From positions 1 to 34,384 of IMG/VR virus record IMGVR_UViG_3300020734_000011: a DNA stretch of 34,384 bases; one strand, given 5' to 3'. Source of the DNA: a virus. Each line of letters begins with the position of its first letter. Positions within the stretch are counted from its first letter, which is position 1. The translations under genes were made by a program, and so were the position numbers. Below are positions 1 to 7,296 of this stretch, in pieces. The notes below the pieces were generated by a model. That model was given only the letters and a program-made list of their open reading frames with translations, did no database searches and had not been told where the DNA came from.

Positions 1-8
1 TGATACAT
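1..8 (-). CDS. Start of a tail-fibre-like gene cut by the window edge
   Basis: An ATG at 8-6 on the minus strand follows the stop of the large tail protein by one base and has a GGAG ribosome site seven bases upstream, so it is a credible start. Only M-Y and two bases of the third codon are visible. If the sequence is circular, the frame continues exactly into the decapeptide-repeat gene at 34384-34120, giving a 90-residue protein. Whether this is the true N-terminus or the edge of an assembly gap cannot be decided from sequence alone. Confidence 0.55.
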
Positions 9-9
9 T

Positions 10-1116
10 TTATAACTCCGAACTTAAAGAAATATAAGCAGATGTATTGTTATTTCCAATACATACTGCACCGTATCCAGTAGTCATTGAGCCTGTTCCA
101 TTTGGTTGCCACATTGCGCTATCTGTGCCACCGTATAAAGTTCCTCCAGTGGGTATCATAGAACCAGATGAAGTATCTACACGAACTCCGCTGTAAACTA
201 AAGTTGGAGCAGACCGCATTGCAACGGGATACTTTAAATATAATTCTGCCGTAGTTGTATTGTTTGCAAAACCTGAAGCAAAACCACAATAAGCAAAACC
301 ATTTGAGCCAAACATTGTGTAATACCGCTGACACAAAGCTAACTCTTGTCCATAACTTCTAAACTCCCAAGTAGGTGCAGTTACATAAGTACCAGCCCTT
401 AAATCTACACCAGTAATGTAGAAGGTTGCTCCGCTTGTTCCTACTACTGAGGTTGCTCCTGTGGCTGAAAGGTAATTACCGCCTGACCATGCACCAGCAG
501 TACCACTTAATGTAGAGCCTATACCAAGACCAAAATAAACATACATACCAAGACTGTTATTTGTAAGCCAAGTTCCAGTAGTATCTCCAGCAATAATTAC
601 GCTAATTGTTGTCCAAGTGTTTGCTACAGGGATTGAATAACTAAAAGGATAACTTCTATTTGCCGCAGAATTTCGTAATGCACCACCAAAAGTTCCAGTT
701 AAAGAACTATAAACTTGAAACGATAAAGTTATTGTTTTAGCATTGGCTGTACCCCATCCTAAATCAGCAATATTAAAACCTTCAATTCTTTGATTTACAA
801 CAAAGTAATCACCAGATGCAACTGAATATGCTGAAGATGATGTAATACCTAAATAGTTAGTAAACCCTACTGGTGGTGTAACAGAACCAGCATTTTGTTG
901 TGCTGTAATTTTAGTATTTTGAGATACATCAATAGCAAATCTATCTGTTGCAAAAGCTGATGCGCCACTTGTTGTAGGAGTAACACTAGCACCAGCGTTT
1001 CTTTGGTCAATAACCATCGCACCATTGATGATTCTGTTCACAAACCCTGTACGACCACTGCCTATATTAGTTCCATCAGCGAAGGATATATTATCGCCAC
1101 CATATGAAATACTCAT
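10..1116 (-). CDS. Tail fibre / receptor-binding-type virion protein
   Basis: 368 residues, rich in Gly, Ser, Thr, Ala and aromatics, with no membrane segment. Residues 28-40 carry the N-RIINGAMVIDQRNAG motif, followed by a jelly-roll-like region with the QQNAGSVTPP and YLGITSSSAYS blocks, and then YGQELALCQRYY near residue 260. I recognise this combination from many phage tail-fibre proteins of the carbohydrate-binding type; the exact ligand is unknown. The start is set by a GAGG ribosome site and by an ATGA overlap with the small gene upstream. As the largest protein of the distal tail cluster it is the best receptor-binding candidate, which is inference. Confidence 0.75.
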   Translation of the reverse strand: MSISYGGDNISFADGTNIGSGRTGFVNRIINGAMVIDQRNAGASVTPTTSGASAFATDRFAIDVSQNTKITAQQNAGSVTPPVGFTNYLGITSSSAYSVASGDYFVVNQRIEGFNIADLGWGTANAKTITLSFQVYSSLTGTFGGALRNSAANRSYPFSYSIPVANTWTTISVIIAGDTTGTWLTNNSLGMYVYFGLGIGSTLSGTAGAWSGGNYLSATGATSVVGTSGATFYITGVDLRAGTYVTAPTWEFRSYGQELALCQRYYTMFGSNGFAYCGFASGFANNTTTAELYLKYPVAMRSAPTLVYSGVRVDTSSGSMIPTGGTLYGGTDSAMWQPNGTGSMTTGYGAVCIGNNNTSAYISLSSEL

Positions 1117-1271
1117 GCTAATTCCTCATCTGTTGGTTTAGCGAAAGTCGGATGCGACCAGCGAGCTATGTAGTCACCCTTGCCATCTGAATCATTTTGA
1201 AGTGTGATTACAGTCAAGAAATCCTGTTGTGTAAGGCTAGGATATAGAGCCATTATTTTGTCGTATAACAT
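1113..1271 (-). CDS. XkdW-like small tail protein
   Basis: A 52-residue gene fitted exactly between two tail genes: its ATG overlaps the preceding TAA (TAATG) and its TGA overlaps the next ATG (ATGA), so translation is probably coupled. The protein begins MLYDKIMALYPSLTQQDF and has a QNDSDGKGDYIARW segment followed by a PTDEEL tail. This pattern matches the small XkdW-like proteins encoded beside phage tail fibres. The role is unproven; an accessory or assembly role for the neighbouring fibre is plausible. Confidence 0.75.
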   Translation of the reverse strand: MLYDKIMALYPSLTQQDFLTVITLQNDSDGKGDYIARWSHPTFAKPTDEELA

Positions 1272-1813
1272 TATGCGCCCCTTACCATTACTGCTTGAAA
1301 ATAAGTGTAATATGCACCTGCTGAAGTTGTTGAACTACCGCCTGATGCTTGCAAAGCATAAAATTCAACATAATCAGTAGAACCATTAAAATAAATTAAA
1401 GCAGAAGCAGTTAATTCAGATAAAGCATTTGCACTACTTCCTGCTTGAACTCCATCTTTAAACCTTGCACCATTTTTATATAAAGAACAACTAGCATAAG
1501 ATGGAGATGCTCCTAAAGAAATTGCACCGCCAACTTGATAATAACCAGCTACTGTTGGTGTAAATCTATAATTAGTGGCGTTGTCATAATTAGAATTAGT
1601 GTCAAATTCTTCTGTTTGAAACGCTATTTTTGTCCAAGTATTATTTGATAATGTTTGACCGCTTGAAGAATAAGCACTAAATACTGGCATAGCACCGCTA
1701 ACCTGAATAACACCGCTTGCTGCAGGTAAAGTTACTGTATTTGTTCCTGCGACCGAAGGAGCAGCAACCGTAACGGTTCCGCTAGTATCTCCACTAAGGA
1801 TTACGCTTGACAT
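1271..1813 (-). CDS. C1q-like tail fibre protein
   Basis: 180 residues. The N-terminus (SVILSGDTSGTVTVAAPSVA, then TNTVTLPA) is a short repetitive attachment-type sequence common in phage tail proteins. From about residue 45 the pattern (FSAYSSSGQTL, KIAFQTEEFDTNSNYDN, FTPTVAGYYQVGG, YVEFYALQ, YTYFQAVMVRG) fits a trimeric C1q/TNF-like beta jelly roll. The start has GGAG eight bases upstream, inside the end of the homing endonuclease gene. It is probably a distal fibre or adhesin; the receptor is unknown. Confidence 0.75.
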   Translation of the reverse strand: MSSVILSGDTSGTVTVAAPSVAGTNTVTLPAASGVIQVSGAMPVFSAYSSSGQTLSNNTWTKIAFQTEEFDTNSNYDNATNYRFTPTVAGYYQVGGAISLGASPSYASCSLYKNGARFKDGVQAGSSANALSELTASALIYFNGSTDYVEFYALQASGGSSTTSAGAYYTYFQAVMVRGA

Positions 1814-2430
1814 TGTTTATTACTCCAATATTTTTGTTGAGCCATCTTTGCTTCTTCTTTCGTAGAAAAATATCCTAAATGTTTTGTTTTACCATTTACA
1901 CAAACTGAAGAACGAAAAGGTCTAACACCTGTGCATTTATCAAAATGGTGCTTTTTCATTCCTGTTTCGCCGCCTGTTTTATTACAGACATTACAAGTAA
2001 TTTTTTTATGTTTAAAACCAACCATTTTAATAGATTTAATTTGTTTGGATTCTTCAGAATGTTTTTTACCTGTGTTTGCTTTACTTATCTTTTCTTTAAC
2101 TTCTAAAGATAATGGTTTACCTGTTTGATGAGAAGGCATCCCTGTTGTATCAAAACCTACAGAAGTTTGTTTAGCTTGGTTAAAAAATTCTTTATTTGTA
2201 GCTACCTCAAAACAATTATGTAAAAGTATTTCATGGTCTACAGCTTCTTTACGAGTATTCCATGTAGCTAAAACATGTTTAGTAACTTTAATTTTATTAC
2301 GATTAATAATTTTTGAACTACCAAGATACTTATCTTTTTCAATACTGCCTTTACAAGAGCGAACGCCTATATAGTATTTCATACCGTTAAACGGTTCTTC
2401 AGCAGTTAAAAAATAAGTATAATGTTGCAT
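1801..2430 (-). CDS. GIY-YIG homing endonuclease
   Basis: 209 residues from the ATG at 2430, which overlaps the TAA of the upstream tail gene. The N-terminal domain shows the YTYF...YYIGVR signature of GIY-YIG nucleases at about residues 4-24, then KYLGSS and a conserved HEILLHN helix. Two NUMOD3-type DNA-binding motifs follow (GKPLSLEVKEKISKANTG and the KKHSEESKQIKS block), then a CxxC pair, and an AP2-like end (VNGKTKHLGYFSTKEEA). It is a free-standing mobile endonuclease that nicks or cuts cognate DNA to spread itself. It overlaps the genes on both sides by 1-13 bases, so it has inserted without breaking the tail operon. Confidence 0.88.
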   Translation of the reverse strand: MQHYTYFLTAEEPFNGMKYYIGVRSCKGSIEKDKYLGSSKIINRNKIKVTKHVLATWNTRKEAVDHEILLHNCFEVATNKEFFNQAKQTSVGFDTTGMPSHQTGKPLSLEVKEKISKANTGKKHSEESKQIKSIKMVGFKHKKITCNVCNKTGGETGMKKHHFDKCTGVRPFRSSVCVNGKTKHLGYFSTKEEAKMAQQKYWSNKQCQA

Positions 2431-2897
2431 TAAATTATTACCCAACGCTGACCAGACGGCACAGTAACTGAAAAACCAGCGTCTACAGTAACTGGTCCTA
2501 CGCTAAACCCATTCTTACCTGTAGTCATAATATAGTTAGCAGTTACCTCTGTTGAGTTTTCATAAATAACACCGTTAGCTTGTGGGCCAGTATTAGCAGC
2601 TTGTTGCATTACAGCAGCAGTGATACGTAGTTGAACTGCATCACCACCAGTGAAGGCAGAAGCTGTAGTTCCTTCTTGTGCTCTTACGATTGTGAAAGTA
2701 TCCGTAGACCTCGCAGTTACTTTAACAATTTCAATAGGACTACCAGAGACTCCAATTAAAGTCACTAAGAAATAATTAGTGCTTGTAATAACAGGAAACA
2801 AAGCTCCCTGGCCAGCAGATACAGTCAAAGAAGTAGCACCGCTAGTTATACTAGATGCTAACGTACTTGCTGCATTATTTGTAAACAGAACACTCAT
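2430..2897 (-). CDS. Tail virion protein with conserved C-terminal module
   Basis: 155 residues. The N-terminal half (TSLTVSAGQGALFP, IEIVKVTAR, TFTIVRAQEGTTA, GDAVQLR) is a pattern recurring in phage tail proteins, probably a small beta domain. The last 20 residues, ending SVTVPSGQRWVII, closely match the end of the protein at 4815-5303, so the two share a C-terminal module. The start has AGGA six bases upstream. Exact position in the virion is unknown. Confidence 0.75.
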   Translation of the reverse strand: MSVLFTNNAASTLASSITSGATSLTVSAGQGALFPVITSTNYFLVTLIGVSGSPIEIVKVTARSTDTFTIVRAQEGTTASAFTGGDAVQLRITAAVMQQAANTGPQANGVIYENSTEVTANYIMTTGKNGFSVGPVTVDAGFSVTVPSGQRWVII

Positions 2898-2900
2898 GTG

Positions 2901-3332
2901 TTATCCTAATGTTACGGTATTAATAGCAAAGCCGTCTACTAACTTACTAACTACAGGCTTTGGATATGTTGTTGTATTTATTGTTACTGTTGGTGCATTA
3001 ACTATAGCTATAAAAGAACGTGGTCTAGAAGTATTTACTGCTATTGTTACTGTAGCTTCTTGAGCTACTGGAGGCATTAAAGAATTACCATAATCATCAT
3101 AGATAATAGTAACTGGTACAAACTGATCAGATGCTTCTGGTCTTGTCCATACTGGTGCTTGATAATCGGCAACACCTCTTACAAAATCTTGAGGTTGTCT
3201 TGTTTCCCAATCATCATTACAAGTCTTTAAACCATCCCAACGCTGACGCAATTCTTGGTTACGAAACTTGCGACCGCAAACATCGCATATTGTAACCCAT
3301 TCACCTTTATCGTATCTTGAAAAATAACTCAC
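2901..3332 (-). CDS. Virion protein with N-terminal zinc-finger-like motif
   Basis: 143 residues starting at GTG, chosen because AGGA lies six bases upstream. The N-terminus has CDVCGRKF (Cys at about 17 and 20), then RQRWDGLKTCNDDWETRQPQ, a block I have seen in hypothetical phage structural proteins. The three or four Cys plus acidic residues may bind zinc. The second half is a Val/Thr-rich beta region. It sits between two tail genes and is likely virion-associated, but no specific function is recognised. Confidence 0.7.
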   Translation of the reverse strand: MSYFSRYDKGEWVTICDVCGRKFRNQELRQRWDGLKTCNDDWETRQPQDFVRGVADYQAPVWTRPEASDQFVPVTIIYDDYGNSLMPPVAQEATVTIAVNTSRPRSFIAIVNAPTVTINTTTYPKPVVSKLVDGFAINTVTLG

Positions 3333-3341
3333 GTATTTTCC

Positions 3342-3653
3342 TTAAACGTTAGCAACAGTATAAATATTTAAATCTCCAACACCTACATAAGTGTTACCTT
3401 GAGATGTAGTAATTGTCATACTTAAACGATAAGTAACATTATCTACTCCGTTAGCAATACGTTGAGAAGCTGTTTGATTATTAATAACAGCAGCCCCTAT
3501 TATAATGTTATTAGGAGTAGGATCAACCCCATTCATTACAATAACAGTGCAAATAGCCGTAGAGATAGTTTCTGACGAAGATAATACTTGTGTAAAATCA
3601 AAAGTAAATAACTCTGATTCAGTAGTAATTTTGTAGCTAAAAGACTCAGCCAT
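3342..3653 (-). CDS. Fibre-tail adaptor-like protein
   Basis: 103 residues, all beta in appearance: FTFDFTQVLSSSETIS, then NNQTASQRIANGVDNVTYRL, then TTSQGNTYVGVGDL. This resembles the small Ig-like phage 'fiber-tail adaptor' proteins that sit between tail tip and fibre. Start ATG at 3653 follows AGGA. Its 5' end overlaps the 3' end of the repeat-protein gene by eight bases. Assignment is by pattern recall only. Confidence 0.6.
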   Translation of the reverse strand: MAESFSYKITTESELFTFDFTQVLSSSETISTAICTVIVMNGVDPTPNNIIIGAAVINNQTASQRIANGVDNVTYRLSMTITTSQGNTYVGVGDLNIYTVANV

Positions 3654-4815
3654 TTAGTTTCCTGTATAACATTATAACACGATTTTTAACAAATTGCAAG
3701 CTTTTTTTACCGCTTTGCACAACTATTGTGCTATTTCTAGTAATTGAAATAGATAGCTTTTTAGGCTGTACTATAAAGGTAAATTTAGCTACTGCACCAA
3801 ATATTTTAACAAACTCAGCTACTAAGCTAGGTATAGATGTTACTAAAGCAGTTAATACCTTATTTAAAAGCCTATTTAATGTAACTACGTTAGTAACAAC
3901 TACTTCCAGTACTTTTCTTAAAGTTTTAGCTAAACTAGCTGTTTCAATAACTACTACACTTAAAGTTCTAAAAAAAGCAAAATGTGTCACAACAAACACT
4001 GTAGCTGTTACTACATCATTAATAGTCTTAGCTATGGCTCTTAAATAACTAACAGTACCTATAACTGCCACTGTAAGTGCTTGTGGCTGTCTTTTTAAGA
4101 TACTTGCTATGTTACCTACCAAAACACTGTAAATCTTTGCTATGGCTCGTTTATAGCTTACCGTGGCTACTACGTTTACAGCAAAAGCTACCAGGTGAAA
4201 CGTAGACTCTGTCAACACGACAATAGTATGCTCTACAATGGTGCTCATTGTTTTAGCTATAGCTTTTATATAACTAACTGATGCAATAACACTAACGTTT
4301 AATAACTTAATTGGTAGTTTAATCAAAATAACTATTGAAGTGCTTAACACTGTTAAAGTATGAGTTATAAACTTAATTAAACTTATTGTAGCAATAGAAG
4401 ACACAGTAATAAACTTACTAACTGCTTTTACAATACTAATTGTTGTTGTAGATATTACAGTTATTAACTTACCAACAGATTTAACTAAAAATATTGTAGT
4501 GGTAGAAGAAACAGTTATTGTTCTTAAATAATTTAATATTTTACTTAAAGTAACTACAGAAATACTTAAAATACTTTTAGTTAAAGCGATTGCTTTTTTA
4601 ATACTAAGTGTGCCAATTACTAAAACAGATAAAGTCCTTAAATAAGAAATTACATTTTTCAATGTAGCAGAGCTTGTAACAATTACTGACAAAGATTTTA
4701 ATACTTGTTTAAGTAACGACACTGTAGCCGTCACCGCTACGGTTATTGCTTGTACTACTGATTTATTACTACTACCTGCGTATGAGGCAGCGGAGTATGG
4801 TTGCTTACCAAACAT
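3646..4815 (-). CDS. Hydrophobic 18-residue-repeat protein, function unknown
   Basis: 389 residues. The N-terminus (MFGKQPYSAASYAG) resembles minor phage structural proteins. From about residue 23 to 335 the protein is made of about seventeen degenerate repeats, usually 18 residues (some 16-20), with pattern [LI]-[ST]-V-x-V-x-x-[TS]-x-[ST]-[LIY]-x-K-x-[IVL]-x-K. Each looks like a Val/Thr-rich strand followed by a basic amphipathic stretch. Acidic residues are almost absent. A distinct basic C-terminus of about 50 residues follows. The start overlaps the previous TAA. It could be an elongated virion or tail component or a membrane-active ejection protein. No fold or function is recognised. Confidence 0.85.
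   Translation of the reverse strand: MFGKQPYSAASYAGSSNKSVVQAITVAVTATVSLLKQVLKSLSVIVTSSATLKNVISYLRTLSVLVIGTLSIKKAIALTKSILSISVVTLSKILNYLRTITVSSTTTIFLVKSVGKLITVISTTTISIVKAVSKFITVSSIATISLIKFITHTLTVLSTSIVILIKLPIKLLNVSVIASVSYIKAIAKTMSTIVEHTIVVLTESTFHLVAFAVNVVATVSYKRAIAKIYSVLVGNIASILKRQPQALTVAVIGTVSYLRAIAKTINDVVTATVFVVTHFAFFRTLSVVVIETASLAKTLRKVLEVVVTNVVTLNRLLNKVLTALVTSIPSLVAEFVKIFGAVAKFTFIVQPKKLSISITRNSTIVVQSGKKSLQFVKNRVIMLYRKLNG
3671..3699 (-). promoter_or_regulatory. Possible internal promoter for distal tail genes
   Basis: On the minus strand TTGCAA, a 17-base spacer and TATAAT, preceded by the extended -10 TG. It lies inside the 3' end of the repeat-protein gene and points at the fibre-adaptor gene. 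The -35 is only 4/6, so this is weaker than the other promoters listed, but the TGTTATAAT core is the same. Confidence 0.45.
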
Positions 4816-5303
4816 TAAAGAACTACCCAGCGACTCCCAGAAGGGACAGTAACTGAAACACCACTAGCGATTGTCATAGGACCAGCAGAGATAGCATTAT
4901 CTGCACTAGGAATGGAAAAACTGGTTGATACAGTTTTACTGTTTAACAATAAACCATTACTTGCTTGGAGTTGAGGGGATGTTGCAGTTAATGTCGTGTC
5001 TTGATATACTGACCTTCCAGCCAAGTAATCACAAAATACTGTTACCGTTCCTGAGAACGTGACGGCATTGCCACTATTGCTAGAAGCAAGTACCGTTGTT
5101 CTTGTTAGCGTCGGGCCTGTAGTAGAATATGTACCAAGTCCTGTCTCCCAGTTAGTCCCATCGTTAGCTGAGTAATAAGTAGTGTTTCCATTACCTATAG
5201 CAGCAAAAGATTGATAACCAATAGATGTAGCAGACAAAGTAAAGCTAACTGTTGTGTTAGCTGTACCCGTCTGTTGAATGCGGTCATAGACTACAAGGGC
5301 CAT
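4815..5303 (-). CDS. Tail virion protein with conserved C-terminal module
   Basis: 162 residues. The pattern VVYDRIQQTGT, IGYQSFAAIGNGNTTYY, DGTNWETGLGTYS, TLTRTTVLASSN and VFCDYLAGRSV belongs to a tail-protein type common in environmental phages. It ends SVTVPSGSRWVVL, a near copy of the end of the protein at 2430-2897. The ATG at 5303 has AGGA six bases upstream. It is likely a tail or fibre-base component; no enzyme motif is visible. Confidence 0.75.
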   Translation of the reverse strand: MALVVYDRIQQTGTANTTVSFTLSATSIGYQSFAAIGNGNTTYYSANDGTNWETGLGTYSTTGPTLTRTTVLASSNSGNAVTFSGTVTVFCDYLAGRSVYQDTTLTATSPQLQASNGLLLNSKTVSTSFSIPSADNAISAGPMTIASGVSVTVPSGSRWVVL

Positions 5304-5312
5304 ATAATCCTA

Positions 5313-5678
5313 TTAACTAAATTGTACTTTAAATGTAAACTGAATGGAATCGCCTGTTGTCAGAGCAATACCAGAAAAGTCACCTTTAACAAACAAGTTA
5401 CCAGAAGTAGCGGCATCAAACAAACCAGCATTGGTGATTGTTTCACCAGTACCAGCAGTTTGAGTTGCTACAACTTGAAAAGTGTCATTAGTAGTAGAAG
5501 TTGTTACCTGAGATACTGTACCACTAACTCGTGGAAGTACTTCAGTAAATAAAGTTGTATCTGTTGCACCAGTAGTACCTGCACCAGTACCCCACCCAAC
5601 GTATTGAGGTGTTGTACCACCGCTGTTTAAACGGGAGGTAATGATGGCACGTCCAGTATTAACTAAGAGTGTAGCCAT
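5313..5678 (-). CDS. Small tail structural protein
   Basis: 121 residues from the ATG at 5678, preferred over the in-frame TTG at 5693 because GGAG lies nine bases upstream of the ATG. Beta-rich sequence with PQYVGWGTGAG, LPRVSGTVSQVTTST and ITNAGLFDAATSGNLFVKGDF, a pattern found in many short phage structural proteins. The 5' end overlaps the preceding 50-residue gene by 16 bases. Virion role is inferred from family resemblance and location. Confidence 0.7.
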   Translation of the reverse strand: MATLLVNTGRAIITSRLNSGGTTPQYVGWGTGAGTTGATDTTLFTEVLPRVSGTVSQVTTSTTNDTFQVVATQTAGTGETITNAGLFDAATSGNLFVKGDFSGIALTTGDSIQFTFKVQFS

Positions 5679-5815
5679 TTTGTAAATCTCCAAATAATTC
5701 TTTTGATTGGGTTTTTATGAAAATAATCTATGACACCAAGTTCTTCCACAGTGCCGTCAGCACGGGTGATGGTGGCAATAAGTTGAATTTCCTTAGCGTC
5801 TAGATTAGTGTTCAT
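5663..5815 (-). CDS. Small conserved tail-operon protein
   Basis: 50 residues, starting two bases after the previous stop and overlapping the next start by 16 bases. The sequence MNTNLDAKEIQLIATITRAD, then GTVEELGVIDYFHKNPIKR and a basic tryptophan-containing tail, resembles small proteins I recall from phage tail operons. No function is known to me. The overlap on both sides and clean reading frame argue that it is real. Confidence 0.65.
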   Translation of the reverse strand: MNTNLDAKEIQLIATITRADGTVEELGVIDYFHKNPIKRIIWRFTKWLHS

Positions 5816-5817
5816 TA

Positions 5818-6228
5818 TTAACCTGGACCTTGTTTTACAAGCTCAAGGACGATTGTGTAAGAAAGGATTGTTCCTATGGACCAGCCTTGGGTTTGTAATG
5901 TAATTTTACCTGTTGGTGAAGTAGCATTGTTTACAATACCACCGTAACGCCAAGCATCTACTTTACCACGGCCTACAAAGTTACCAATACGAATTGGAGT
6001 CCCTGCGTCCCAAAATAGTTCTACATCAAGACCATCTTCAACGTCAAAGTTAATCTTGTTGATGCGAAGCTTAGTGGCTTTAACACCATTAATGTTGTAA
6101 TCAGATAATGTAGCAGGGTCAACGATAATAGTAGAACCTTGATCAGATGTGTCTAAAAGACCATCTAATTTAAGAATTACATTACGAGGGCCATCTACTA
6201 AAGTCTGAATAGTAGTTGAGTTAGCCAT
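5818..6228 (-). CDS. Virion structural protein
   Basis: 136 residues. Contains TIQTLVDGPRNVILKLDGLLD, DPATLSDY, LRINKINFDVEDGLDVELFWD, GRGKVDAWRYGGI and SYTIVLELVKQG, a pattern typical of a small beta-sandwich phage virion protein following the capsid gene in several podovirus-like genomes. The ATG at 6228 has a G5 run six bases upstream. No catalytic residues are seen. It could be a head-tail or decoration protein. Confidence 0.7.
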   Translation of the reverse strand: MANSTTIQTLVDGPRNVILKLDGLLDTSDQGSTIIVDPATLSDYNINGVKATKLRINKINFDVEDGLDVELFWDAGTPIRIGNFVGRGKVDAWRYGGIVNNATSPTGKITLQTQGWSIGTILSYTIVLELVKQGPG

Positions 6229-6240
6229 TATGACCCCCTA

Positions 6241-6948
6241 TTAACGTGAAACTTCTTGAGCAGCAAGAATGTAGTCAAGAGTTACTGTTTCAGTAGCGGT
6301 AGGAACATCAATAACAATTGGAGAAACTAAAACACTACTTAAAGTAGTTGCAGAAGTACCAATAGTAACGTTAGGCACACGAGCAACTAAGTTGTTATTT
6401 ACAAACACTAACAAATCAGTATTGTCGTAATGATAACCTAATTCTACAAAAGTATTAGCAACTAGTGTAGTAACACCAGTAATTAAAGTAGTAGAAGTAG
6501 AGCCTACACGTGATACTAAGTTAACTGCGCCAGTACCTGCAGTAACAAACCAAAGTCCGTCAGTAGCAGTAGAAGCAGCAGAAGCTAGACCAATAGTGTA
6601 CGTACCTGTAAGGGCACTAACTTTAACACGAGTTGTATACCATAGTTTTTGACCAGCAACAAACCCAAAGGAAGTAGCTGTTTTAAAAATAGTAGTAGTT
6701 GTTGTTGTTCCACCTGGTGTTAACAAAGCTTGTCCACCAAGACCAGCAGCTAAAGCAAATGTAGAACTAGAACCAGTAAGAGCGTAGTCTGAAGCACTAG
6801 AAGGTGCAGTAAAGTCAACAGCATAAGAACTAATACCAAAACCTGTATCGCTTGTGCTATTAAAAGGGTCTGGAAGTGGGTAGCTTGAAAGTGGGTAGCC
6901 TTTTGGAACGGTGGCAATTCCGTTTGTAAATCTTGTTGGTGTGCCCAT
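6241..6948 (-). CDS. Virion protein with lectin-like beta-sandwich
   Basis: 235 residues with a strong AGGAGAT ribosome site. The N-terminus (MGTPTRFTNGIATVPKG, then YPLPDPF) is a signature I associate with phage structural proteins encoded just after the capsid. The body (FVAGQKLWYTTRVKVS, VELGYHYDNTDLLVFVNNNL, TLDYILAAQE) resembles a concanavalin-like laminin-G/lectin beta-sandwich. A Thr-rich run (TTTTTT) lies near residue 85. It may decorate the head or bind carbohydrate; this is inference. Confidence 0.7.
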   Translation of the reverse strand: MGTPTRFTNGIATVPKGYPLSSYPLPDPFNSTSDTGFGISSYAVDFTAPSSASDYALTGSSSTFALAAGLGGQALLTPGGTTTTTTIFKTATSFGFVAGQKLWYTTRVKVSALTGTYTIGLASAASTATDGLWFVTAGTGAVNLVSRVGSTSTTLITGVTTLVANTFVELGYHYDNTDLLVFVNNNLVARVPNVTIGTSATTLSSVLVSPIVIDVPTATETVTLDYILAAQEVSR

Positions 6949-7007
6949 TTGTATCTCCTAAAAGTGATGGGTTCACGTCAGTTAAGACGTTTAGGATTAA
7001 TTAAATA

Positions 7008-7199
7008 TTACTTAGGGAAAGACAGTTTTTCAACAACGTGTAAACGCTTTTTCTTGAATCCTGAATCTTGACCTTCTTTGTTTTCTACTGCTTGGGTATT
7101 GCCGAGACCTTTAGGCATCTTTGCTTTAGGAGAAGACATACTACTTTTCTTGTCCTTAACAATAGCACCTGTAGGCTCTTTAATAATTGGATAGTCCAT
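7008..7199 (-). CDS. Small basic protein downstream of capsid gene
   Basis: 63 residues, Lys-rich, low complexity, no membrane segment. AGGA precedes the ATG. It is the first gene after a strong internal promoter at 7254-7282. Not recognised. A minor capsid or DNA-associated role would fit charge and location but is speculative. Confidence 0.6.
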   Translation of the reverse strand: MDYPIIKEPTGAIVKDKKSSMSSPKAKMPKGLGNTQAVENKEGQDSGFKKKRLHVVEKLSFPK

Positions 7200-7234
7200 A
7201 TTATTTCCTAAAAGGTGGTGAGGAAAAGCACATT

Positions 7235-7246
7235 TTAAGTACTTAA
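7235..7246. repeat. 12-bp perfect palindrome in a 5' leader
   Basis: TTAAGTACTTAA is a perfect 12-base palindrome just downstream of the internal late promoter. It is flanked by arms GGTGGGG and CCTCACC on the leftward transcript, which can pair with one mismatch. It could be an operator or an mRNA hairpin protecting the 5' end. Confidence 0.45.
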
Positions 7247-7253
7247 CCCCACC

Positions 7254-7282
7254 ATTATAACATAAGTTAGTTCTCTTGTAAA
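7254..7282 (-). promoter_or_regulatory. Sigma70-type promoter for tail genes
   Basis: Minus-strand TTTACA (7282-7277), exactly 17 bases, then TATAAT (7259-7254) with the extended -10 TGT. It lies in the 97-base gap between the capsid gene and the 63-residue gene, so it would boost the post-capsid genes. A dyad (7268-7274 with 7282-7288, seven perfect pairs around a seven-base loop) covers the -35 element and may be an operator. Confidence 0.8.
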
Positions 7283-7288
7283 GAACTA
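7268..7288. repeat. Inverted repeat over the -35 box
   Basis: TAGTTCT and AGAACTA flank a seven-base loop. On the leftward transcript this forms a seven-pair hairpin shortly after the capsid stop codon, but no T-run follows, so it is not a classical terminator. Because it spans the -35 hexamer of the promoter at 7254-7282, regulator binding is an alternative. Confidence 0.4.
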
Positions 7289-7296
7289 TTTAGTCA

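Noticed and set aside
3728-4048. 106-codon plus-strand frame inside the repeat-protein gene
   Set aside because: It is antisense to the repeats; its Val/Thr/Leu composition mirrors the repeat codons and it lacks a ribosome site.
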